From Sanderia malayensis (lineage: Eukaryota > Cnidaria > Scyphozoa > Semaeostomeae > Pelagiidae), in the NCBI GenBank assembly GCA_013076295.1, contig RQOL01000513.1, positions 20,599 to 84,598 on the forward strand: DNA of 64,000 bases, read 5' to 3'. The translations under genes and the position numbers were made by a program. Below the pieces are notes generated by a model. That model had not been told where the DNA came from, did no database searches, and saw nothing but the letters and a program-made list of their open reading frames with translations. Positions 32,259-41,093 of this stretch are shown in pieces (the stretch's first letter is position 1; the number at the start of each line of letters is the position of its first letter).

Positions 32259-32990
32259 GAAATGTAGACCATCAAATGGTGCATATTTCCATACGCATTG
32301 AGTTATGATACGTGTAGCGAGACAGAAGAAAAAATTAAAAAGTGTTAAAACATTGACAAAATATTTCATAACTTTCTTATGAATCACTGTGAGAAGACCA
32401 AATTATTATTCTATATGCTTGTGACTACAGCGAGCTCGAATCTGCAATCAAATTTGGGATATCAATTGCAAAAAAAATTAGATTTAAAATCTTCTTGCCA
32501 TAAATTTCTTTTTTTTGAAATTTGGAATATGCAAATAAAAATTTCAGAATTAAACAAAAGCACTGTGGTTTCAAGTGAATTACTTAGAAATGTAGAGCAT
32601 CAAAAGGTATGTATTTCCATAGCTATTGAGTCATGATATCTGTAGGAAGAGAGCAGAGAAACAGTGCAAACTGTTGAAATTTTTGCAAAATGCCTAAGAC
32701 TTTGATTTTCTAACTTTTTTATGAATGATTGTCAAAGGACAAAATTATTATTTTTTACGGTTAACGCTACTGCAAGTGCAAATCTGCAATCGGATGACAA
32801 GTACCCTTCGCCTGGAAATATATACTTGAGAAAAACTGTGCTTTAATTTGAGTGCATATTTGAAACGGTTTGTAGAAATGGAAAGAAGGGCATTTCATAA
32901 TTTCATTTTTGTAATAAGTAAATGTATGTATAATATTAAAGACGGGACCTGCAACATGTTGAAATTGAATATCGGAACTATGTTTCATTC
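32259..32990. repeat. ~340 bp tandem repeat, copies b and c (right of Harbinger insertion)
   Basis: The markers gaaatgtaga (32259 and ~32590), agaccaaattattattctat (32395) or ggacaaaattattatttttt (32737), and aaatctgcaatc recur with a spacing of about 331-346 bp once the transposon is removed. Copies are clearly diverged. The last copy runs into the 5' flank of the FKVGQLL gene. Confidence 0.7.
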
Positions 32991-32996
32991 TTTAGT

Positions 32997-33710
32997 ATGG
33001 CATCATCACCAGCGAAAGCCACAACACAGAAGACATCAGGGGTTAGCTTTTTTCAGCATTTCCCACAAAATTTTCTTAGACAATATAGTCCGGCCGAGCC
33101 ATTTCCAGACAAAGAGACCGCTTTTAGAAGGTTAAGGGCGGAGAATTGTGAGTGGCTGAAAAGGCCCCATGTGGCCATGTCAGAGTTTGCTCAGACAATA
33201 ACGGATAACATGAAGGTCATTGTGAAGAATCAGATCCCGAAGGAAGGAATTGAAAAGGTAGAGGAAGAAATCGAAGGAATGGAGTTTTTGCTGAGTCTTC
33301 ATAGGAAGGAAAATGAGCTGCTTACCACACAGAAAGAGACGAGACAGCTTTTGAAAGCAATTATCAAGCCCACAAAGAACATGGACAGCCTGATGTTAAC
33401 TTTTGTGGAGGTTGGGGCCGTGATGTTCAGCATGGGGGTGAACTTCAAGGTCGGGCAACTTCTCATGTCCAATCCTGCAGTTTTGGCAGAGAAGTTTGAT
33501 GTTTCACCAGCTCCCAATCCCTAGTTCAAAGAGACGGGAAACATTGCTGATTATGCGCGCTTGATTAATGTCAACGGCACAGACAAAAAAGGGAGGGGGG
33601 ATAAATTAAAAGATGTGTTGGCTGTGTTAGATGCAGAGAGTGTTGAAGAAGAAGTGCCGAAAAAGAAGGAGAAGAAAGCAAAAAAGAGCAAAAAGGCAAA
33701 GAGGGAGTAA
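32997..33710 (+). pseudogene. FKVGQLL gene: ORF of unknown function, fuller copy with one nonsense codon
   Basis: From ATG 32997 the frame encodes about 237 residues to TAA 33708-33710, interrupted only by a TAG at 33522-33524 where array copies have a Lys codon. Order: a Ser/Thr-rich start, a Phe-rich segment (GVSFFQHFPQNFLRQYSP), a probable helical/coiled-coil region around EKVEEEIEGMEFLLSLHRKE, a hydrophobic helix (LMLTFVEVGAVMFSMGVNF), KVGQLLMSNPAVLAEKF, FKETGNIADYARLIN, an acidic part and a lysine-rich tail (KKKEKKAKKSKKAK). AATAAA lies 37 bp downstream (33747-33752). The C-terminal 96 codons are homologous to the ORF repeated in the 1-12418 array. I recognise no family. A small DNA- or nucleolus-associated protein is possible from the basic tail, but no function is claimed. 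Its repeated pairing with Helitron-like Rep DNA suggests that it belongs to that element. Confidence 0.6.
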
Positions 33711-35096
33711 ATTTACATAAATAACACGAAACACAATATATGATTGAATAAAGCTGAAAATTATTGATTGCTAAATTTCATTGATAAAAGAAATATGACT
33801 TTAATTTCTATTGGGATTTTATAGAGTTACATATTGAAAATTGGAAAATACAAGTTGTGTGTTTTATATACCTTCATCTCCCTCTCACTGGTGAGTTTGT
33901 CAAGGGTGAGGAAATTTACAACAGCATTCCATTATAATTTTGGTTTACGGAAAGGATTGCTATCGTTATAGACATTGATCTCTATAAATTAGGAGAAGAT
34001 TATGTGAGTGACATGTGCAGGATGCAGAAATATCCTTCCTGTAACAGATGGAAATGACTTTGTTACGCGTGTGCCATAATTAACATTTTCTAATGATAAA
34101 TTTCTTTTCCTGTAAGAGTAGCTCAGCCTGGTTTTGGTTATCGAATCAATCATTATGTTGCACCCAGGTGTCTGCAAGATGAATAAGCACTGCGAGATTC
34201 ATCACTGTAGCTACTGAGGTGAATGATTTATTTTCATGTGAAAGTTGTAATATTTTCTTATACTGAAGCCTCTGTAGATATTTTTGAGATTTTCTCAACA
34301 TATTCTAAATTTACGGATTTCCCCATACTGAGGCCTTACAAATTGAACCATTAGTCAATATAGCCTCGTACAGAATATGATAAAATCAGAACCGCCACAT
34401 ATTGATATTCACAGGACAAATTAACGCTGAAAGTTTCAAGAATGCATCTTTGAAGTACGATTTTAAAATATTATATAAATAATCCACAATTTTTTCCTAT
34501 ACTGAACCCTTTGAACCGTTATAACTTTGAAAATAATTCTTTGTGGCCTCGTTTCCGAAAACACAATGAACATTTGTTCTTCATTCTAAGATTTCTACTG
34601 GCTAAAACATATTTTTTCTCCTTCGTACCGGGTCCATGCACTGTGCAGGAGGATGGCCTAAATTGTCACATACTGAAGTCAATAAACTTCGACATCCTAT
34701 AACTTTAGTCTCGATCTGAGGAAGAGGTTGAAAGTTGGTCACCGTTTAGAAACCAGTACTGTCTCTTGGTCCGTGCAAAATCAACGCTTTCTCTTAAAGC
34801 CCCTGTCTGTAACACGAATTTTAATATTATTTTTAGTTTAGAGGCCAGAGAAAGTTTAAAAAAAATAGCAATAACATGGAAACGAGGTATAGCAATAGTT
34901 TTCCCCTCAGTTCAGATATCAGCTCCGAACTGTCTGCTGAATGAACGAAAAAAGAAGGGGGGTCCGGTTTGTCACAAAACTTACTATACTATTATAGTTC
35001 ATAATAGAAAGTGTGTCTAGCTAAAGGGGTATATAGCTAAATGCATTACATAAGAATTTGATACTATACTCACAGGTACAATCAAAACAAACGTTT
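33711..35096. other. Non-coding stretch before the rRNA pseudogene
   Basis: About 1.4 kb of AT-rich DNA without a supported gene. The phrase tactgaagcc/tactgaggcc/tactgaaccc recurs near 34261, 34326 and 34500 (weak repeat). Confidence 0.4.
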
Positions 35097-35273
35097 TACG
35101 TCAAGAAAACTGTACCTCAGAAATAACTGGCTTGTGGCAGCCAAGCGATGTCGGCTCTTCCTGTCATTGTGAAGCAGAATTCACCAAGCACCAGATTGTT
35201 CACCCGCTAATAGGGAATGTGAGCTAGGTTTACACTGTTGTGAGACAGGTTAGTTTTACCCTACTGATGAAGT
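35097..35273 (+). pseudogene. 28S rRNA pseudogene fragment, 3' domain
   Basis: Recognised by near-universal 28S strings: ataactggcttgtggc, ccaagcgatgtcggctcttc, attgtgaagcagaattcacc, aatagggaatgtgagct and gagacaggttagttttaccc. In a normal gene this lies downstream of the R2 site, yet here it precedes the 5' region of the gene. It has many substitutions and deletions (for example the cgttcatagcgacgtcgc segment is lost), so it is not functional. Confidence 0.9.
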
Positions 35274-35290
35274 GTAAAACTTCATCAGTA
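35262..35290. repeat. 12 bp perfect inverted repeat at the 28S rearrangement junction
   Basis: tactgatgaagt is followed after gtaaa by its reverse complement acttcatcagta. The left arm is normal 28S sequence; the right arm is not expected there. It sits exactly where the 3'-domain fragment meets the 5' (D1-D2) fragment. Confidence 0.9.
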
Positions 35291-35548
35291 CCGATTGAAT
35301 GGTGTAGCAAGACCTTCAGATGGGCGCCATCTCGGCCGGCAACGGCTGAATGGCGAATTGTAGTCTCGAGAAGCGTTTTCCCGGTGGACCTGTCCTGTCC
35401 AAGTTGCTTGGAAGAGCACATCAGAGAGGGTGACCATCCCGTTCTCCATGGGACAGGCTGCCAAACAATACGCTTGCCTTGACACTGGTTGCTTGGGAAT
35501 GCAGCCCAAAATTGGTGGTAAACTCCATCTAAAGCTAAATATTGGCAC

Positions 35549-35580
<32 letters not shown>

Positions 35581-36004
35581 CGATGAAAAGAACTTTGAAA
35601 AGAGAGTTAGAAAGGGTGTGAAACCGTTAGAGGGGAAGTGGAGGCAGTTAGCAATGCTCCGGTGAGATTCAAGCGGCCGCCTGGTCAGACATGCGGATCC
35701 ACATGGACCGTCGCTGCTCGGCCTGGCCTCAACGTCAACAGCTGCTCCGTCTTGAGTGACATGACGTCCGGTAAGGTAGGTGAATGTCTCTGCACCTCCT
35801 GTTATAGGCCGACAGACGACTCCTGTTCGGACAGGGCAGAGGAGAGGGGTGCATGCTCTGCTCTGGTGGGGCTGGCGCCCTTTCCTTGATGTCATGTCAA
35901 GCACGGCGGACTGCTTGCAGGTGCATTGGAACTGCTTGGCGTCATGCGGGAGTTCTACTCTCACAATGCGCCTCGGTTGTTGGTCCAGAAGTTGATCCAA
36001 ACGC
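35291..36004 (+). pseudogene. 28S rRNA pseudogene fragment, D1-D2 region
   Basis: gaattgtagtctcgagaagc, gcttgggaatgcagcccaaa, ggtggtaaactccatctaaa, ggcacgagaccgatagcgaa, caagtaccgtgagggaacga and gaaaagaactttgaaaagag are conserved 28S strings flanking the D1 and D2 expansion segments. The part after about 35640 is read as the variable D2 segment and is assigned by position only. Substitutions in otherwise invariant places show it is a pseudogene. A 308-codon minus-strand ORF over this region is not a gene. Confidence 0.85.
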
Positions 36005-36036
36005 AGGTAAATGGTGGGAGTAACTACGACTCTCTT
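36005..36036 (+). pseudogene. 28S rRNA: short segment just upstream of the R2 insertion site
   Basis: ggtgggagtaactacgactctctt is the sequence that directly precedes the R2 target in 28S genes (ggcgggagtaactatgactctctt). About 2 kb of normal 28S between the D2 segment and this point is missing. Confidence 0.85.
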
Positions 36037-36915
36037 GACGTTATTAACTAAACAACGAATTGATAAAATACTAACCTCAAACGATCCAGCCATCGAGCAC
36101 CTCAAGACCACACAACAATTCAACAAGTTATACAACAAAGCCAATAAACCGATCAAACTTTGGAACCACGAACCTATAACCTGGAAAGAATCCCTTCATG
36201 AAGAGCTACGCAACAGCGTAACAACATCAGTCGACGGCCGCGGTTTGTCGCACCACAACGAAATGAACATCCACAATTGGTCCATAAATGGAACCTCACT
36301 CTTGACAGGATCAATGTTCATGGGAGTAACACAACTGCGTGGTAACCTGCTACCGACCCAATGCGACCAAAACCAAACGGTTTGGTAGCATGTGACAGCT
36401 GTGGCCGACCAGAGTCCCTCGGACACGTTGTCCAACAGTGCCCAAGGACGCATGGCCAGAGAGTAAAGAGACACAACAAAATAGTCGACTATATCATCAC
36501 ATCAATAAGGCCGGACCGATTCAAAGTACTTAAGGTACCGTCCATCCCCACTGAAATAGGAATAAGAAAACCCGACCTTGTTATCAGATCTAAAGATGAA
36601 AACACAAGTTACATTATAGACGTCTCCATCTGTGCAGATAATACCACCAACATCAATGAACCACGACAACATAAGATCTCATACTACAACCAACCCGAAA
36701 TCTCATCATGGGTAATGCGGGCACAGAACACCGATCGAGTAGTATATGACGCAGTCATCTTTAATTGGAGGGGTGCAATTGCACCACTGTCCCACAAACT
36801 GCTAACAGAAAAACTGCATGTACCCAAAAAGAAAATTGAGATCGTGAGTGTAAAAGTTTTGGAAGGAGGCTTCCTGTGTTGGTTGGCATTCAAGAAAAGT
36901 ACGTTTAGATCATGA
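36037..36915 (+). pseudogene. R2 protein, C-terminal zinc finger and restriction-like endonuclease
   Basis: The first frame (36037-36388) holds KQRIDKILTSND, LWNHEPITWKESL, VDGRGLSHHNE, WSINGTSLLTGSMFMGV and LRGNLLPTQ, as in the region between RT and endonuclease. A one-base frameshift near 36357 leads to the second frame. It carries the CCHC finger CDSCGRPESLGHVVQQC, RTHGQRVKRHNKIVDYI and the endonuclease core (PTEIGIRKPDLVI, then YIIDVSICAD; the PD...D motif of RLE nucleases), followed by HKISYYNQPEI. The reverse transcriptase domain is absent, so the copy cannot move by itself. Confidence 0.9.
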
Positions 36916-37087
36916 ACAGTTGAGAATGAACACGGCCCTAGTTAAAGAGATAGGAAGTAGCTAATGATAATCGTGCTTTCGCATGGGTGACATCTCTAAA
37001 CCAGACTGCTCCATTGGGGGAGACCGCCCACAAACTGATCGAAATTCTAAGCGTAAAGTATTATCCCATTATTCTTAGAAGAATAAA
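36037..37087 (+). mobile_element. 5'-truncated R2 non-LTR retrotransposon at its canonical 28S site
   Basis: The insert lies exactly between the 28S strings gactctctt and tagccaatcgcc, the R2 target. Only the 3' part is present: the C-terminal end of the single ORF and about 170 bp of 3' UTR (36916-37087) ending in an A-rich tail (gaagaataaaaaaa). 5' truncation is the usual outcome of incomplete target-primed reverse transcription. Confidence 0.9.
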
Positions 37088-37385
37088 AAAATAGCCAATC
37101 GCCTTGTCATCCAATTACTGACGCACATGAATAGATTAACGAAATTCCCACTGTCCCTATCTACTGTCTAGTGAAACCACATCCAAGGGAATGGGCTTGG
37201 CAAAATCAGCTGGGTAAGAGGACCCTGTTGAGCTGGACTCTACTCTGACTCTGTGAAGAGACATGAGAGGTGTAGGATAAGTGTGGAGCAGCAAAGCAAC
37301 AGTGATATGCCACTACTCTTATCGTTTTTTTACTTATTTTGTTGAATGGAAGCGGGCTTCACGGTCCACTTTCTGGCATTAGAGA
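37088..37385 (+). pseudogene. 28S rRNA pseudogene fragment downstream of the R2 site
   Basis: gacgcacatgaatagattaa, ttcccactgtccctatctac, cttggcaaaatcagctggg, gaccctgttgagct, ctgactctgtgaagagacat, gagaggtgtaggataagtg and tgccactactcttatcgttt follow the 28S gene in order after the R2 target. Substitutions throughout show decay. Confidence 0.93.
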
Positions 37386-37753
37386 GTTTATGATTCACGA
37401 CGCGCCAACCCAAGACGCGTCTGGGAGCTATGAGAGCTAGTAAAAGCGCGTCTTCTGCTAGTTTTGATTATGATTCCAAAATTTTTAAGACGCGCCACTA
37501 TTTCCCTCCAAAAATCAAAATGGAAAATTTAGAATTGAACATAAATGATATTGCTAATTTTAATGACGAAGAATTCTTACTTTTATATAATGTACAAGGT
37601 CCAAGAAACCGTCATGTTAATTTACCTTATTCTTGAAGAGATTAGTTACTTTACTAAAATGTCACTAGAGTTCTACAAATCGCTAGATACACCAAAATAC
37701 AGCTGGAAACTCACATTATTCCTCATCGTAGGAGCTATCGAAGTGATCATTTT
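37386..37753. other. Spacer with a weak ORF
   Basis: gacgcgcc recurs (37399, 37491) and gacgcgtc/gcgcgtctt nearby. A short plus-strand ORF here (MENLELNINDIANFNDEEFL) resembles the start of some transposase proteins only vaguely; no family is assigned. Confidence 0.3.
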
Positions 37754-40700
37754 CTAAAGTTTCTGTGTTTTCGCATTGTGCACACATGCACATATCCTTT
37801 CAATGGATGTAGCAGATGTTGTCTCTAATTTCTTTTTACACAAACTCTCTAGACTTTGTAGCAACTGTGATTTACCTTCGTGTCCTGGATGCAAACTACC
37901 ATCGCTCAACATCAAAGAACTCGGGACAACCTGTAATTCATATGTGCCAATTGCCTCCTTCATGTCGAATTCACGACTAGATTTACAGACCAATGCAAGC
38001 CTTCCAAGGAGACCACAAGATTGCTTTAACTCGATAATCCTCTTCCCAGCTGACACTTTTGTTCTCTTATTCATTGAGGAGAACGTCCCCAACTTCAACA
38101 TCTTTAGTGGTTCCCAAATTCCTTTAGTTGAATCTTGGGTCATGTGCTCTTCTACAAATTCCGAATACTCCACTTGACCAATAGACTCACATGTAAGGAT
38201 GTCCTTTCTATGTACTGGTTTTGATGAACGGCTCTTCGTTTGCTTTTAGCTGAGTCATCATCTTTCTCACTAATTCCTGTTGTCTCTTGGCAAATGCGAG
38301 TTGAAGGTGCCTTTTTGCTCCATCAACTGAATCATTTGGGCACCCTTCCATATCATCTATAAATTTCAACACTACTGGAGCAATCAGCATCCACCTTGCT
38401 CGAGCATTTTCATTGCTTGAAATTCCTGTCAACCCACCATCGACTTTCATCATTCTGTTTATTTGCTCACCGGCATGGTCTACTCCAATGCTAGTGAATG
38501 GAATGCCTCTCTTTTGAACACTAAACTGACCACTTTTCATTGCATGCCAAATTTCCGGCTCATCACTTTCCAGGGCCCTCATATTTGCAATACAGACAGT
38601 CATCAACCTTCTGTAATTGATTCTGTCCATACTGACAAAATCTTTGATGAGGTCTTCTCCAGCTGCTAAGTGTAATGCCCAGTCTTTCATTCTCGATGCT
38701 TGTATAAAGTTGTGATGTTTTGAGCTTGTTTCAGAGCAGTGTAGATCGCAGAGTAATCAGCTGCTGGTCCAGGTATGAGCGGTAGTAACAAAGTGTTGCT
38801 TCGCTTAATTTGGTTCCAGGATTGTACCCAGCAAGGAATTGTACCCAAACCAAGAAGGAACATCAGACGCAAGAGTGGTTTTTTCGCTTTCACTTCGTAC
38901 CATCATATTTATGGTTCCATCATTCTTTTCCGCGGATATTTTGGCGTTCTCCTCAATAAGACTGTAGGCATCTGCACTTTTACCTTGGTCGTTTTTATCA
39001 CTATCTTCAACTTCAATGCCAAAAGATGTCGATTCCTCTGTTTTACTTCCACCCTGCTCTCTTTCTGCCAATTCACTACCAACAGAGCATGCAACTATCC
39101 ATGGCAGCGTTGATTCCTCATAGCAGGCTTGTGATATAGTTTTGTCTTGACTGATGACATAATTTGAGCAAGCTTTTTGTCTGTGGAACTGGTTTTTGCT
39201 TGGTTGGTTGCATGGTAGTAGTTCCCCGAAGTTATTAGGATTCAAGGGTGGGGACTTTGGTATATTGACATCAAGAATGAATTTTGCAGGATCCGACTCT
39301 TGAAATCCAACCAACAGAAGGTTGTGTGTTGTTTGTAATCTATCTTCATTCCAATCCGCGTTGTCAAGGTGAAAAACTGGACGGGCACCTTTCATGCAAT
39401 TGCTGGGGATGAACATGCCTTGGTTTTCCTGCATGCGTTTGATGACGGCATTGGCTATTGCGGTCTCGTAAAGCAGGCACCTTCCATTTGAGATTGCCAG
39501 TCCGCATTTGTGTAACATATCAACAATGGTGCTTTTTCTTCCACGTTTACGTACTGCCAGGCTCATTCCAACCACAAACTCATTTTCATTTCTGCTTTGA
39601 AAATATGATCTATCTTCATCTTTCGACTTGTATGCTGCCTGACGCTCAGTTTTTGTATTGTATAACATCAAGCAAGACATTTCTCTGGTAAGCTGTTTAA
39701 GAGAGCTTTCTCGCTGGCCCATGAGCTCTCGTCTACTTGCCAAAATCCATTGATGGAAAGATAGTAGCGAATCTGGCATTCCGTCTGGTATTTCAATTGC
39801 TGCGCCCTTAAATTGGAATTTGTGCTGCTTGTTGAATTTCAAAATGTCACTCCTCAGGATTTCTGTGGCATTCCGTAATGTTGCTAACTGTTCAACCAGT
39901 GTAGTCTTCTCAGCATTCAAAGCTTTTGCCATGATTTCTTTTCTATAATCTTTTGCATACAGCCGCTCACTTTCATTCCTTTGCTGAGCTTTTTCAAAAA
40001 CGACTGATTCTATTTTGCCTTTAATCAACTCCTTCAGAAATTTTCTTTGGGACATCCTTGCTCGCACATCATTTAATTCATGTTCCTCCAAAAGAGCGTC
40101 ATACCCATCATGTATATCTTTCATTGTCAAGACTGATCCTTTGCTTAGTGCCACCTCTACCATGCAAACAAGTTCCATTTCAACAAGGCATCTTTTTATT
40201 TCCTCTCTGGACTCATCGCTTTCTTTGCTTCCACTGCCTTTTTTCGGTATTTTATCAACATATCTGTAAATAGGATAAATACAGATGGAAAGGCTTGGAA
40301 AATATGCAAAAGCAATGCGCAATTGCAAGACTCAAACCATCGTAGGTCACCTCAGCGCAAAGGTGACACAACCCTTGAGAAAAATTGGCTATTGGACAAG
40401 TAACGTGTAGCACTTGCCCGCACAAACCTAACATACTGGTGTTGCTAAAATAAACAAAGCAAGAGAAGAAAAAAATGCTGACCTGACCCAACACTGTAAA
40501 TGCTATTTTATTTCAGCTGCAGTAGCATCTGATGCACTTTTCATACGTATTCTCATTGTATCATCCTCTCTCTTCTCAATGGCATTCCGTAACTTATAAT
40601 CCATATTCATCGTTTCTATTTCATGGAGTCCCTTTTCGTCTCCCGTGTGTGACTGACAAATGATACACATCTCACTATCAAATATCTCAGCAAAACTATG

Positions 40701-41093
40701 AGTTTTACGACTGGCTGTGCTGATTTTATCAGAATTTGTTCCTGACGCTCTTGTTTCTGTTCCTGTTTGTGATAAAAATGCTGTTCTCTCCCGCTTAATA
40801 TGCTCTGCATTGGTTCCTCTTTGGTAGCACTGGCGATGGTAGAATCCCTTCCCTTGGCTGATACTCGATACGGTCTCATGCTTGATGTCTTGAAATAAGT
40901 CCACAAATTCAAAATTTAAATACCCTGCCCTTTCTTTTATGCATTCCAATAATTTTTGCAGTGATTGACTTCTTGGCTGCAACACTTTGTCTTTGGAAGC
41001 ACTGTGACTTTGAGAAATTATGCACGTTTCAAAGCTAAACTTACAAGCTTTCTTTCTTGAAACATTCGCAAGTTCTTTTAGAGTTCCCTCCAT
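37754..41093 (-). pseudogene. Unassigned transposase-like superfamily, member C (intron-containing, broken)
   Basis: Exon 1 (41093-40483) has CKFSFETCIISQSH, GFYHRQCYQRG and MCIICQSHTGD, zinc-binding-like, then ASDATAAEIK followed by TAG (40503-40505) and HLQCW, where the family pattern calls for Tyr. An intron with GT..AG ends (40482-40264) joins to YVDKIPKKG. Exon 2 holds MDDIHDGY-like and ARMSQRKFLKELI segments, LSFHQWILASRRE, MSLAVRKRGRKSTIVDMLHK, FHLDNADWNEDRL and SWFGYNSLLG. Near 38805-38690 the frame breaks and the central TLDQ-type core is missing; it resumes at MKDWALHLAAGEDLIKDFV, IPFTSIGVDHAGEQINRMMK and GGLTGISSNENARARW (38690-38208). The tail continues to 37754. Same domain order as members A and B, with no CXC tail seen. 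Dead copy; mobile-element origin is inferred. Confidence 0.68.

Noticed and set aside
35230..36156. 308-codon minus-strand ORF
   Set aside because: Antisense of 28S rRNA fragments, which are GC-rich and poor in stops.
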